NCBI GenBank assembly: GCA_977017575.1
Contig: CDRNVI010000052.1
Coordinates: forward strand, 186,001-250,000
Reading direction: 5' to 3'
Source: Paramoeba atlantica
Taxonomy: Eukaryota; Discosea
DNA length: 64,000 nucleotides
Part shown: positions 1-9,754 of the stretch, piece by piece
Layout of the letters: every line of letters starts with the position of its first letter
How positions within the stretch are numbered: position 1 is the stretch's first letter
Made by a program: the position numbers and the translations under genes
Notes under the pieces: generated by a model
What the model was told of the DNA's origin: nothing
The model's database searches: none
Seen by the model: the letters and a program-made list of their open reading frames with translations, nothing else

Positions 1-1
1 T

Positions 2-1219
2 ATGGTCTCAAAAGGATTTTATGATTCATCTTCATCAACAAAAAATCAGCACGCTGAAGTAAATCTTGCGTCCCATCCAACCGTGCCAATCACCCATATT
101 GATGTGTTTGATTTTGATGGCACCCTTTTTCGTTCTCCCATGCCCACCCGCGAGTTTTGGTCTTCGTTACTTGCCTCAGAACATATACAGGTCGCGTCCA
201 ATCAACGACAAATATTTTCCTACCAGTCCTCATGTAGGAAACGGGCCGCCAGTCTTTGTGGTCGTTTCATGGATACGGTCTCCAACGGTGGGCTAGGTTG
301 GTTTCAAAGCGTCGAAACACTACTGTCTCCGGCCACTCCTCTTGGTGCGGAACACCTTGATGATACCTTTTTACCTGATAATTCTGCCACACACCATGTC
401 TTGTCCTCTTCTGAGGGCAGGTTAGAACCTCACTGTTGTCTTGGAGAGAGGAGCGCTACTCTCTCAGAGCACTGGTTCTCGCCTACTGTACTTCCCGCCC
501 TACAGGCCTCCGCGTGTGATCCCGCCCACTTAACTATTGTTCTCACGGGACGCGCAGAGACCTTCCGCCCGCTTGTGGAGGAAGTGATTCGCTCCATTGG
601 GGTTTCGCCCGACGATGTTCATTTAAAGCCCTTCCCGAGGCAAGGAAGTCCTCAAGCCTCGTCTCGGAGGAAGGGCAACGAACCTGCAGTCCGTACAACG
701 CTGGACATGAAGTTTGAATATTTGCTTCCGATTGTACAGTATTTTTGTTTTGATTCTTCGTCAGCTATAGAGGACGAAGACTCAGATACGCCGAAGTCAA
801 ATTCTGTCAATGCAAAGAGTCCAGGAAGCCCAGTTTTTATCACCATTTACGAGGACAGAGTGCGACATGTTCAGCGTTTCCATGAGTTTCTTTCCAGTCT
901 GGACGGTTCCTCTTGCTCTATTGATGTCAGTTCTTACCTCAAATCTCACACTAAAAAGAATATAAATGTTTGTTCTGGGAAAGCCCGTTTCAACTTTTCG
1001 GTTCAGCACGTGACGGATGGTATATCTGTGCCTCTTAAATCTGAATTGGAGCTTGCCATGGTGTCGCATTTACAGCACATAAATCAGGTTCGCTTTATAG
1101 ATCTTTGTCATAAATGTTGTTTTCCGGGACATCGAGAACACGAATGTCAGTCAGAGCCTAATCGATATTTGCAACTTATCAGGGACAGTAAACTACATTT
1201 CAGTTATAGAAATACTTAA
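2..1219 (+). CDS. HAD-like 'Swiss Army Knife' domain protein (possibly 5'-partial)
   Basis: This 405-residue frame opens with an ATG two bases into the window, so the true start may lie upstream. Residues about 32-48 read ITHIDVFDFDGTLFRSP, a HAD motif I (DxDGT) with the hydrophobic strand before it. Around residue 178 is LTIVLTGRAETF, which fits HAD motif II, and around residue 280 is ITIYEDRVRH, which fits the acidic motif III/IV. This layout resembles the HAD_SAK_1 family (Swiss Army Knife RNA-repair-like HAD domain) known from fungi and protists. The family suggests a phosphohydrolase, possibly acting on RNA ends, but substrate and partners are inference. The C-terminal 60 residues hold a Cys/His cluster (CHKCCFPGHREHEC) that could bind zinc. 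No signal peptide or membrane segment is evident. The following gene starts 546 bases downstream on the same strand. Confidence 0.6.
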   Translation: MVSKGFYDSSSSTKNQHAEVNLASHPTVPITHIDVFDFDGTLFRSPMPTREFWSSLLASEHIQVASNQRQIFSYQSSCRKRAASLCGRFMDTVSNGGLGWFQSVETLLSPATPLGAEHLDDTFLPDNSATHHVLSSSEGRLEPHCCLGERSATLSEHWFSPTVLPALQASACDPAHLTIVLTGRAETFRPLVEEVIRSIGVSPDDVHLKPFPRQGSPQASSRRKGNEPAVRTTLDMKFEYLLPIVQYFCFDSSSAIEDEDSDTPKSNSVNAKSPGSPVFITIYEDRVRHVQRFHEFLSSLDGSSCSIDVSSYLKSHTKKNINVCSGKARFNFSVQHVTDGISVPLKSELELAMVSHLQHINQVRFIDLCHKCCFPGHREHECQSEPNRYLQLIRDSKLHFSYRNT

Positions 1220-1765
1220 AATGACAAGGCTTTGGCATATGATGCTTTCTATTTTACTGGTGACGTTAGGTAAACAAAGTGCTGAATTTCCACGGTTACG
1301 CTGTAAAGTTTTCAAGCCGTTTTATATGGAATGCCCTCCGAGTTCCTTCTCACGTTCTTCGCTTGTTTTTACTTTCTTGTATTTTCCTCGAAAATGCTTG
1401 TAAACGCTTTTTGTGCTAGCGTCTAGAACTTTGATAGCAACTCCCGACAGTCGGCTTCCTACCCAACACGGCCTTTGAGACAGTCTGGGAGAAAATTTAG
1501 AACTTACTCTGTGAAAGTGTCATTGTAAGTTGAATATGATTAACCTGATCAAGGGCGTGGCAGAAGCATTATACAGTGCTTCAATGTGTATAAAGTTCCA
1601 AAGAGTATTTTCTTAAATAATGAATCCTTTTTGTGGGCTTTTTTCACGTTTTTGGGAGTCTATTATGCTAATCCGCTTTCTATTTTCAGCACTTAACTGA
1701 ACTTATGAATCGAATTTAGTGTAGTGGATTATCACGATTCGGAACACATCAAGAAAAGTCTATCC
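1220..1765 (+). promoter_or_regulatory. Intergenic region with putative spliced-leader acceptor and uORF
   Basis: The region between the HAD gene and the cyclin has no supported gene. A pyrimidine-rich tract ends in TTTCTATTTTCAG at 1677-1689, a good trans-splice acceptor. Downstream, the first ATG (1705) opens a four-codon reading frame ending in TAG, out of frame with the cyclin, before the cyclin ATG at 1766. A 60-codon frame at 1221-1403 has no recognisable content and is probably 3' UTR. Confidence 0.5.
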
Positions 1766-2755
1766 ATGGCGAGTAGCCATGCGAGTACTGAGTACTTGCT
1801 GGAGTCAAGAAAATCATACGTATTTCTAAATCGCATCCGACGCGACCTACACCTATCACAAATCTGTGCGGCCACAGCTATGGTATACTACCACAGTTTT
1901 TATCGCGCACAAACAACATTTTCCCGTCAACTTAACTCACATCTTGTTGCGCTGGCATCTTTACTTCTGGCTAGTAAAGTGGAGAACACACCTTGCACTC
2001 TCAGCTCTCTGGTGCATACCGCTTTTTCCTCGGATAACGACAGCGAACGGTACGCCCGAGAGCAGCAGCTGTTGCGCGTGGAACGGGTCTTAATTATGGC
2101 CTCACATTTCACATTCACGATTATTCATCCCTATGCTGCTCTGGGAAATTTTTTGACTACATTTCTTTCCGCCGCGCTTGAGTACAGATCAGAATCAGTA
2201 ACTATGGAAACTCAAAAGGGTACCAATGAGAATAGGTCCAATGGAATAGATTGTCTTCATTTAAAATCGCTTTGTGGCAGTCTTTTGAATGAAAGTTACG
2301 GCACCCCACTGTGTATAATGTTGACTTCAATGCCATCGAACAATACTACCACACTCATGCATGGTAATCCCGATAATGATCCAGCTCTTTGCAGTAGATT
2401 TTATCGAGAAGCACTTACTACAGCTATTCTGCGTGTCGCAACTCGATGCCTGCAGCGAATGCCTCAATGTTCCCAATGTAAGTATTTTGTTGAGAAAGAC
2501 GTAATCACTCTTTGGAAGGACTACGAAACAAATGAAGGCATGGATGATAAAAATAATCTATCATCAGAATTTATGGTGGCTTCCGACGGAAGTGACTCGA
2601 AAAGAAAATCACCTGATTTGGATAGCAAAACATCTTACGAGGTCCGTTCCATTTATGACACATTGTTGAGGTATTACGAGATCTTTGATCCTACTTCGAA
2701 CGTGTGCATCGTACTTCGTGACTTGGTGGGTGTCGATCCTACTTTACATGCATAG
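1766..2755 (+). CDS. Cyclin (cyclin box protein, C/K/L/T-like)
   Basis: I chose the ATG at 1766, the first in-frame ATG after an in-frame stop at 1706; an in-frame GTG lies 14 codons earlier. The product is about 329 residues. Residues about 20-90 form a cyclin box: a helix ending in HLSQICAATAMVYYHSFYRA, then a second helix with HLVALASLLLASKVENTP. The 'A..L.LA.KVE..P' signature is typical of transcription-type cyclins (C, K, L, T). The second half is divergent, with a long insertion before TTAILRVATRCLQ. By family the protein would bind and activate a cyclin-dependent kinase; which kinase cannot be read from the sequence. The C-terminus is acidic and hydrophilic. Regulation is presumably post-transcriptional, given the spliced-leader acceptor and the short upstream reading frame in the 5' leader. 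Confidence 0.72.
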   Translation: MASSHASTEYLLESRKSYVFLNRIRRDLHLSQICAATAMVYYHSFYRAQTTFSRQLNSHLVALASLLLASKVENTPCTLSSLVHTAFSSDNDSERYAREQQLLRVERVLIMASHFTFTIIHPYAALGNFLTTFLSAALEYRSESVTMETQKGTNENRSNGIDCLHLKSLCGSLLNESYGTPLCIMLTSMPSNNTTTLMHGNPDNDPALCSRFYREALTTAILRVATRCLQRMPQCSQCKYFVEKDVITLWKDYETNEGMDDKNNLSSEFMVASDGSDSKRKSPDLDSKTSYEVRSIYDTLLRYYEIFDPTSNVCIVLRDLVGVDPTLHA

Positions 2756-3191
2756 TTTTGCCCGTTACAGTGCATTCATGAGCGTTCTCTGAACGGAAAA
2801 GTGGTGCTGCAACCCCCACGGTTCCCCGTGCCCGAAAAACAACGGGGGTCTTATTCTTGTTGAGGGGTTTGAAGTACATGCCGTAGACCCTCCCCCAGCA
2901 AGAGAATGGGTTTTGGGTCAAAATGCCAAATCTCTCTTACTGGGGGGTATGCTTTTTTGGCCAGTTTTCTCCTTTTTCCCAACTTTTTCGAATTTTTTTT
3001 TGAGTATAATTTTATAATTGATTTTCCTTTCACCCATCAAACTGCGCTAATTTTCAAAATGCGTTAACATCATAGCAATGTCGCAATCATTGATTATTTT
3101 TAAATCCGGGAATTGCTTACGTAGCATAGCGAAGTGTTTTTAATGCGAAACGAATAAACTGATAAGCGCTGGACTCTCCTTTATTTTAATC
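2756..3191. other. Intergenic region, transposon-end-like motif
   Basis: No gene is seen. At 2934-2954 the sequence CTCTCTTACTGGGGGGTATG resembles the end motif CTCTCTTACTGGGAGGT found at 40.73 kb and its inverse at 36.98 kb, so a remnant end of a dispersed element may lie here. The rest is T-rich and leads into the next gene. Confidence 0.3.
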
Positions 3192-4502
3192 ATGCTTCCC
3201 TTATCAAATGAAGACTCTGTATCAGTGGAATCCGCAACTTCTCCGAGAGAATGTGCGGTACGCGATCAGAGCGTTTCTGTGGAGCGATCGATCTCTGGTG
3301 TTGTTCCTGTTTCAAAAACATTTTCTCGGACCTCCAATCGAGGAAAAACATCTTTGTTGCACAGGGATACATCTGTGAAGTTACTGGACGCAGTGTCTTC
3401 TTTGCGTGTAAGACTTCGCTACGGTCTTCATCGTCGCAGAGAGCTGGAAGAAGCTCTATCAAAGACTTTCGAAGACGTAACTCTGCCCACTCCAGACAAT
3501 ACTTCATCGTGTGTCGGTGCTTCAGCTTTATCCTCATGTACGGATAGTTCTGAAAGCACATCAAAATTTAATCTTGTGGATAACAAAGGCATGCAAGAGA
3601 AAGACGAAACTTCTAATAAGATTCAAAAAATGTCAGAATCAGAACATGTTCCGGTATCCGGCATTGTGGATGAATCTTCTTTGACTTTAGAACATGAAAG
3701 TGACCCAAAAGATCCATCTTCAAATACTTTGAATAAACATTGTTCTGATCAAGAAACAGGTGCTCCTCTGTCGTCTGAAAATATGAATTCAAACAGTCAG
3801 ACTGTATCTTCATCAACGATTGTTTTTTCATTGTATCTTCATCAACGATTGAAAGACGATCTTTTGAAAGCTGAAGATAAGCAAACAACGAACTTCGTCG
3901 GTAAATCAGATTCAACAGAGATCGTACGTGACAGTATTGATACTCAGAAAATGAATTACGATAAGCCTGCGCCACCCAGCAAGGGTTCCACTTTGAAGAG
4001 AAAGCGTATCACGCTAAACACAAAGACAATTTCTATTGTATTTTCACATGCACGAAAGAGTCTGAATGAAGCTGAAAAAGAGCGACACACTGGTGAAGCG
4101 CTTCTTGCAAAGCAGAGGCATGTGCAAAATAGTGCTGAGAAGCGGAACGAAGAAACGCTTCTTCCCACGAAGGTCTTGGATTATCAAGACCCAAAAGCGC
4201 TTCAACAGTGTGTCGCCGATTTATCAGATAAGTTCAGTAAACTATCAGAAGTGTATGAGAAAGCATACATGGCTCGAGTACAACTTCTAAACTTGGCGAA
4301 AAGGTATGGGGACTCAAAAACAAATCTAGAATTAGTTCACGAAGGCGTTACAATATACTTTCGTCCTTCAAAAATGAGCAATGCAATTTATGATGCGTTT
4401 GCAGCTCAAGCCCGTGTAATTGAAAATGAATACGATGCTTTTTGTGTGACAGTTGATTCTATGAAACCTGATATTAATACCTCCTTGGGATTTATCTTGT
4501 AA
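3192..4502 (+). CDS. Hypothetical protein, Ser-rich N-terminus and helical C-terminus
   Basis: I do not recognise this 436-residue protein. It opens with ATG at 3192 directly after a pyrimidine-rich stretch. Residues 1-270 are rich in Ser, Thr, Asp and Glu and look disordered. Residues about 275-285 are strongly basic (GSTLKRKRITLNTK), which could be a nuclear localisation signal. Residues about 290-400 are rich in Ala, Glu, Lys and Leu with coiled-coil-like spacing (ARKSLNEAEKERHTGEALLAK; LSDKFSKLSEVYEKAYMARVQLLNLAK). The C-terminus is a folded-looking hydrophobic segment. A 20-base segment (TGTATCTTCATCAACGATTG) occurs twice, at about 3803 and 3832, a small internal duplication that keeps the frame open. 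The reading frame is long and collinear with its neighbours, so I think it is a real gene. No function can be assigned. Confidence 0.6.
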   Translation: MLPLSNEDSVSVESATSPRECAVRDQSVSVERSISGVVPVSKTFSRTSNRGKTSLLHRDTSVKLLDAVSSLRVRLRYGLHRRRELEEALSKTFEDVTLPTPDNTSSCVGASALSSCTDSSESTSKFNLVDNKGMQEKDETSNKIQKMSESEHVPVSGIVDESSLTLEHESDPKDPSSNTLNKHCSDQETGAPLSSENMNSNSQTVSSSTIVFSLYLHQRLKDDLLKAEDKQTTNFVGKSDSTEIVRDSIDTQKMNYDKPAPPSKGSTLKRKRITLNTKTISIVFSHARKSLNEAEKERHTGEALLAKQRHVQNSAEKRNEETLLPTKVLDYQDPKALQQCVADLSDKFSKLSEVYEKAYMARVQLLNLAKRYGDSKTNLELVHEGVTIYFRPSKMSNAIYDAFAAQARVIENEYDAFCVTVDSMKPDINTSLGFIL

Positions 4503-5311
4503 TTGAAATATTTTGAAGAATACGTCAAAAAGCTACAATGGCATTTTAGCTCTATTCGCTTGCGGACACATGTTTAAAAATACATTCTTCGTCATATGAA
4601 ATTTCATGTATCTATTGTTATCGACTGAAAGCATCTGTTTTTGCGTACACCTGTAAAAATCTATTCTTAACGATGTTTTCATGACATTCATAGCGTCGTT
4701 TGTGAAAAACTAAATAGATAACATGGGTGTTTTCTATGCAAATACATGTGATACACGCATAAAATACATGCATACAAATACCTGTGATACATGTATAACA
4801 GTACTGTTTCTACCATTTACTGTAAGTAACTTACGTATGCATCCATAAATTTATTTTTGTATCTTTCTTACTTCTGGATAGCTGAACTACCTATTCCGAC
4901 GAACATAAAGTTTGTTTATCATCTCAGTTTTTCTGCTGCACTCGGTGTTTTTGACTAGCGCTATTATTGAAACAAAAGTCTTTTTTTTTAAAATCGGTTT
5001 CTGTTAAAACATAGGTGGCACTTTTCAACGTGAAATCTCGTAGAGGACTAAGAGAAACCGCTATCCTGAACCACAGTAATAATCTTGAAGACTTTTCCCG
5101 GAACAAACCCGAGTTTTTTATTGCATCAAAACAAGATGTTCGTGAGAACTTCAATTTCCAACTTTTATTCGCTTAAAGCATAAAATTTCCTATTTCATAG
5201 TATAAATTTTAATTTTTATTTGACCAAACTTCACATAATAGGATAAAAAGGATCTTGTCTTGGTTAACTTGATGGATAGCTTCTAAATCAGATTGATTTA
5301 TTTTATTAAGC
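4503..5311. other. AT-rich intergenic region with spliced-leader acceptor
   Basis: No gene is supported over 809 bases. At 4736-4800 a short motif (ATACATGTGATACACGCAT / ATACCTGTGATACATGTAT) is repeated imperfectly. The end, TTGATTTATTTTATTAAG at 5293-5310, is a plausible trans-splice acceptor placed one base before the ATG of the uracil-DNA glycosylase gene. Confidence 0.4.
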
Positions 5312-6241
5312 ATGATTCTTCGACCTCTTACAAAAGCCCGAAGAATATCTCAAGTATTACGAGCACGTCTTATAGAACCGGATGAAATAAAAATCAAGCC
5401 TAACCAGAGTATTACCGGTTCTGATAGTTCTAGTAGTCCTAAACACTCTTCAACTAATGCTAGAGGTATAAATAAAATTCGTTCTGACACCTATAACTAC
5501 ACAAAGTTAAGAGACTTATTTACTGACCCATACTGGAAAAGCAGCTTGCAAGCAGAATTTGAGAAAAAGTACTTTTTAAAACTAGAAAGACAACTAAATT
5601 TTCTCTGGAATCGCGGCATCACGATATATCCCCCAAGGTCTCAAATCTTTGCCGCTTTTAATGCCACCCCATTGAACCACGTGCGTGTCGTGCTCATTGG
5701 GCAAGACCCCTACCACGGTCCGAATCAAGCCCATGGACTTTGCTTCTCCGTTAGTCCCGGCGTCCCTCCTCCCCCCTCACTGCTTAATATGTACAAAGAG
5801 TTGGAGAGAGACATTCCTGGTTTCGTGACCCCTTCTCATGGCACGCTGCTGTCCTGGGCTCACCAGGGGGTACTGATGCTAAACGCCACGCTCACGGTAG
5901 AAGCCCATAAGGCGAACTCTCACTCTGGTATGGGGTGGCAAACCTTTACCGATGCGGTGATTGATTACGTCAATCGAAAGAAGAAAGGTGTGGTGTTTCT
6001 GCTTTGGGGAAAGTTTGCGCAACATAAGGCGACAGCAATTGACAAGAGTAAGCATTATACGATTGAATGTGCTCATCCGTCGCCGCTTTCGAAGAAGGGG
6101 TGGTATGGCTGCCGTACATTCTCGCGCTGTAACACCGCTCTTCGTGATTTGGAACTTCCGGAAATTGATTGGAAACTTCCCTATAAAATTGAAAATGTGG
6201 CAAGATCACAGCATAGTCCACATAAGAGCATATACACATAA
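5312..6241 (+). CDS. UNG: Uracil-DNA glycosylase, family 1
   Basis: This 309-residue protein removes uracil from DNA to start base-excision repair. The catalytic water-activating motif GQDPYHG lies at about residues 130-136, followed by the Phe-stacking region GLCFSVSPGVPPPPSLLNMYKEL. The middle holds LLSWAHQGVLMLNATLTVE with the uracil-binding Asn, and GVVFLLWGKFAQHK. The minor-groove leucine-loop motif HPSPLSKKGWYGCRTFSRCN is at about residues 252-271. All hallmarks of family 1 are present, so the enzyme should be active. The first 75 residues are a basic, Arg-rich extension (MILRPLTKARRISQVLRARL) that may target mitochondria or nucleus; this is inference. The start is the first ATG, one base after a good trans-splice AG. 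A TA-flanked mobile element begins 50 bases after the stop codon. Confidence 0.95.
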   Translation: MILRPLTKARRISQVLRARLIEPDEIKIKPNQSITGSDSSSSPKHSSTNARGINKIRSDTYNYTKLRDLFTDPYWKSSLQAEFEKKYFLKLERQLNFLWNRGITIYPPRSQIFAAFNATPLNHVRVVLIGQDPYHGPNQAHGLCFSVSPGVPPPPSLLNMYKELERDIPGFVTPSHGTLLSWAHQGVLMLNATLTVEAHKANSHSGMGWQTFTDAVIDYVNRKKKGVVFLLWGKFAQHKATAIDKSKHYTIECAHPSPLSKKGWYGCRTFSRCNTALRDLELPEIDWKLPYKIENVARSQHSPHKSIYT

Positions 6242-6290
6242 TAGCACAGGCCAAATAATTAAATTTCATCTACAGCCCCTCATACGTGTA

Positions 6291-7539
6291 CCGTTACCTC
6301 CCCCCTTAGATATCCTAGTACGCTACTTATCCTCTTTTGTGGTGAAACCTCTGGGTCACGAGAGGATAAGTAGCGTACTAGTTTACAGAGAAAATTTTCA
6401 GAATTTTTTCATAAAAAAAATCAGTAGTAATTTTTTTAAGAGTTGTGCATAGTTATATTCAGAATAGAAATATATCGATAGATACATGCGCGTGTACAAA
6501 AAAAATATGTTCACCATATAATATACATAGTATACTATAGTATATGTATAGTATAATATACATAGTATACTATTCTATACTACCATACAATATAGTAATA
6601 CTAGGAATACTATACTGTATGTTGTTCCGAGAACTGCTCTTTGTTCTCAGAACACTGAGAACACGATTCTATGATCCCACTTTACATGAAAGGTTCCGTT
6701 GAGCTTTAAAAAAAAATGAGAATCACGATTCGCAGATAGGACCAAACGTTTGTCAGTGAGTATGGCGTTCTTTTTCGACGAAAGATAGCCCATTTCTACC
6801 AAGGCGAGATTACTTTTTCAATTGCGCACTGAATGGTATCGTAATGGAGAGTATGTAGACAGTACCTATAGATCGCTGTAGGTCGCTGGCAGTTTCTGGC
6901 GGGAACTGGAGGACTAACAGTTTCTGGCAGTTTCCGTGGCACAAAAACGGCGAGCGTTAAGACATGTATCAAAGAAAAGGCCATGGTAACATTTTGGTTT
7001 TGGGCAATGTCTGTGCTTGCTCCCGGTGCTTGTTCCTCACCAGAGCAACGTACTTGGGAACATCGTTTGTTTCCACTACATCTGTTGTGGAGCGCTCAGT
7101 CTTGTCAAGGTCGAGTTGCACGGGAAACGAAGGCAGGATCAGGCTGGATAACAGGAGATTCCCTTTTTCAATGAATGATAAAGGATTCTTTTTGACACGA
7201 GCAAGTATCCACCCGGCAAGACTTTATTCGTGCTAGACTTGTACGTAAGTCACCCAACCGAGGCAGCCGAATCCCTTTTTCTTGATTTTGATGTCTCACT
7301 TGGGCAGCGTGCAACTCCGTCGAAAAGAACACATCGGCGAATACACATCGGCGAACACATCGGAGCGGTTGTATCATGCTAAAAACACTTTTGGCGCAAA
7401 GGTCGCTCGAACTTCTTCTAGTACGCTACTTATCCTAGTATGCTACTTATCCTAGTATGCTACTTATCCTAGTACGTTACTTATCCTCAAACTGTCCATT
7501 TCGGAGACGGAATGCGGGATATCTAAGGGGTGGTAACGG
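6291..7539. mobile_element. Non-autonomous DNA transposon, TA target duplication
   Basis: A 1249-bp element lies between two TA dinucleotides (6289-6290 and 7540-7541). The left end reads CCGTTACCTCCCCCCTTAGA; the right end read inward is CCGTTACCACCCCTTAGATA, so the terminal inverted repeats match over about 25 bases with one length difference. Inside the ends are iterated copies of CCTAGTACGCTACTTATCCT: two inverted copies on the left (6314-6335 and 6361-6381) and four direct copies on the right (7419-7486). No long convincing transposase frame is present; short frames at 6964-7236 match nothing I know. A very AT-rich palindromic tract lies at 6515-6610. TA duplication and simple ends fit a Tc1/mariner or pogo-mobilised element. 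Confidence 0.65.
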
Positions 7540-7682
7540 TATGTTGTTTGGTCTAAAACCTAAATCAGTCGGGGTCGAACGGTGCCATGTGATATCATGC
7601 AATATAACACGAGATCATGTTATATCACACCCTCAGGCCCTCTATCGTAGGAATTCTTTTTGCGTCCAGTACACAAATTCTT

Positions 7683-7701
7683 AAATTTCTAACATTTTTA
7701 G
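7683..7701 (+). promoter_or_regulatory. Putative spliced-leader acceptor of LRR relic
   Basis: AAATTTCTAACATTTTTAG ends at 7701, 19 bases before the ATG of the LRR pseudogene. It has the pyrimidine tract and terminal AG seen before other genes here. Confidence 0.4.
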
Positions 7702-7719
7702 GAGACGCTTTTTCGAGTC

Positions 7720-8362
7720 ATGTTCACTTTATTCACGGAGAATTTGGCTTTCGCTCCTGTCAAAACAAGCGACCTGCAAGAGCCTCCAACGAAACGACGA
7801 CGTCATGGCAGCAAAGTTAGCCGTCTTGTTCTGCCTGAGGAGGAGATGATGCGTCGCTTTGTTGAACACATCGAGCATCACCCAGCTCCCTGGAAGCAAT
7901 TCGCCTCACCATGTAATTGGAAAGGCGTAAAATGTGATGCAGAAAAAAGAATCACGGCCATTCATTGGAATTATAACAGGATTTCAGGTTCTCTTGCATG
8001 GGCTTATCTTCCGCACGATGTACAGACTATGGAAGCACGTTGTCCAGCGGGTCTGATTACCAAACTTTCTGGTAAGCTGCTCTCCACCGATTTACATAAG
8101 CCACTTTCCACTCTGCTCTTGACAGCTCAAAATCATACCGGAGAATTGGATTTGACACAGCTTCCCGAATCGATGCGTTATTTGGATGTGGGCTTTAATG
8201 AGTTGGCAGGGCCATGTGACTTGACGCAACTTCCTCAAATTCTTGAAAAATTGAACCAATGCGTTTGAAGGTGAAATACGATTGGACATGCTCCCTCCCA
8301 ATTTACGTGAGTTATTCCTTTCGCGAAATCGTTACATTTTCAGCCATACGCGACGTCGTTAG
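7720..8362 (+). pseudogene. Leucine-rich-repeat protein, frameshifted and truncated
   Basis: The first frame (7720-8268) starts with a basic stretch (KRRRHGSK), then a plant-like LRR N-terminal cap with W-x6-C-x-WKGVKC (residues about 52-68), then degenerate repeats including ELDLTQLPESMRYLDVGFNE. The repeat pattern is LPxxLxxLxLxxNxFxG. At about 8260 the repeat continues in the next frame (NAFEGEIRLDMLPPNLRELF) and stops at 8360-8362, so one frameshift breaks the gene. The last residues run into a dispersed 42-bp repeat that supplies the stop. It is clearly related to the LRR gene at 17.77 kb: same length of leader, same cap, same repeat type. Such proteins usually bind other proteins; no specific role can be assigned. 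Confidence 0.6.
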
Positions 8363-8793
8363 TGGGAAGCAATTTGCGAAGCCGAAGGGGTGGTATGGCG
8401 AGGGTCCGCGTGAGTTGGCCTGAGCCATACGCGGCGTCGTTAGTGGGAAGCAATTTGCGAAGCCCCGTTTGACAACAGCCACTTTGCTTTTTAACGAAGC
8501 AGCTAGCACACCGACATTGCGGGGGTTGTTTACAACCTCTGTCTCTCCCTTCTTTATTGCGTCTGGGGTAGGACGGATCCAGGAGGGTGAGAAAAGGGGG
8601 TCCAGCCCCGCCCCCCTATCCTCGATTCGGGCACTAGTCACGGTGCTTAAAAACGATAGTCTCGGGACTCAAACCCAGACAGTCCAGTTGGGAAGACCTG
8701 CCGTTCATAATCTGGTAGTCACAGGTTCGATTCCCGGCGGCTACATTTTTAGCCGTACGCGACGTCGTTAGTGGGAAGCAATTTGCGAAGTCC
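8342..8793 (+). repeat. Three dispersed direct copies of a 42-bp repeat
   Basis: The segment AGCCATACGCGACGTCGTTA followed by GTGGGAAGCAATTTGCGAAG occurs at about 8342, 8425 and 8752 with only one or two differences each. Spacing is 83 and 327 bases, so they are not a simple tandem. Between the second and third copies lies a tRNA-like segment. This looks like decayed mobile DNA inserted at the 3' end of the LRR relic. Confidence 0.6.
8676..8745 (+). repeat. tRNA-like segment (SINE head or tRNA pseudogene)
   Basis: The segment contains an A-box-like AGTCCAGTTGG and a perfect B box GGTTCGATTCC at 8726-8736, separated as in a tRNA. The 3' side ends in GGCGGCTAC but the 5' side does not offer a matching acceptor strand, and the T-stem pairs poorly. 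I read it as a tRNA-derived pol III promoter remnant, not a working tRNA. Confidence 0.4.
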
Positions 8794-8968
8794 CGTTTAT
8801 CAACAACAGTTCCCCTGGCATGTTAAGCTGTACCGCCGTTTAGGTTAGCTGTTCAGGAAAGAATTGTAATTAAAGCTGTAAGAATAAGAGTTGCAGAACA
8901 ATATTTACAAAGAAATATAAAATTGTTAAAAATGTGGAAAGGCTAAATTTGACTGAATTTAACCGAAC

Positions 8969-9704
8969 ATTTTTCTTTTTTAGGCTCTTAGTTAAACGCG
9001 GTGGTTGTTTTCAACTTAGAAGTCACTCGTGCTGCTCGCTTTGCGTTGAAAACTACCTCCGCGTGTAACGAAGAGCCTAAAAAAGAAAAACCGCCAAAAG
9101 ATCATGAATAATCTATTTTTTTGGGTGAAAAAGCTGGATTTTTCGGCAAGAATTTCGAAATTTCAACCCGAATTTGGGACGTTTTTGATGCCTTACCAGT
9201 AGCGTCAGGAGTCGAATCTGTCGAAAAAAACGTCGTAGAATGGCAGCTGAGGTGCAAAACTCTTAAAATACGTTTTAGGAGTCAATTTTGGAAAACTAAA
9301 TTTTTACTTTTTTTTTGTGTCTAAAAAAAACAATTTTGGTCACCCCAAAAATTTCGGAAATTTTGACTTTGTCGGACCCCTCCCGCGCGTACCAGGGGGG
9401 GTACCCCCAGGTGGGGGTGGAAAGTCATCGACGCGGCCTACTCTACCACTTCCCTGCGCTCGATTTCGAAAAGCAAAAAATTCGAAAAAAGATTCGCGAC
9501 GTATGCCCCCCATGGACCCCCCCCATGGACCCCCCATTTTTTTCAATTTCTTTTTTCAATTTTGGACCACCGGAGCCCCCTTTTATATTTTTTTCTTCTA
9601 TTATAAACTTCTATTATTACTGTGTTCCTCTTTATATTTTCACTGTTTTTGTTCACTTTTTTTTCAATAATCGAGGGTAGAGCGGTAGTTATACAACCAC
9701 CGCA
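8969..9704 (+). repeat. Dispersed repeat family A, near-full copy 1
   Basis: This copy begins with a 120-bp imperfect palindrome (8970-9090): TTTTCTTTTTTAGGCTCTT and its inverse AAGAGCCTAAAAAAGAAAA flank a segment with AAACGCGGTGGTTG. It continues through a non-coding body containing GGACCCCTCC-type C-runs and CATGGACCCCCC iterations, and ends in ACAACCACCGC (9694-9704), the inverse of the GCGGTGGTTGT near its start. A second copy lies at 45.64-46.39 kb, and partial or inverted copies lie at 38.4, 39.2, 52.9, 53.3 and 57.3 kb. No protein is encoded. It sits in the 5' flank of the capping-enzyme-like gene. Confidence 0.6.
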
Positions 9705-9754
9705 ATCGTTTTTTTAAACGCAATTTAGATTTTGTATTTTGGAGCATAGTTTCT

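Noticed and set aside
1221-1403. 60-codon frame after the first gene
   Set aside because: No recognisable content and no acceptor signal of its own; better seen as 3' UTR.
8676-8745. Functional tRNA gene
   Set aside because: A and B boxes are present but the acceptor and T stems do not pair. The same applies to 41226-41297.
9315-9680. Overlapping frames with PPWTPPMDPPFF-like text, also at 39.2-39.6 and 45.8-46.4 kb
   Set aside because: They are translations of the C-run part of repeat family A in several frames, not proteins.
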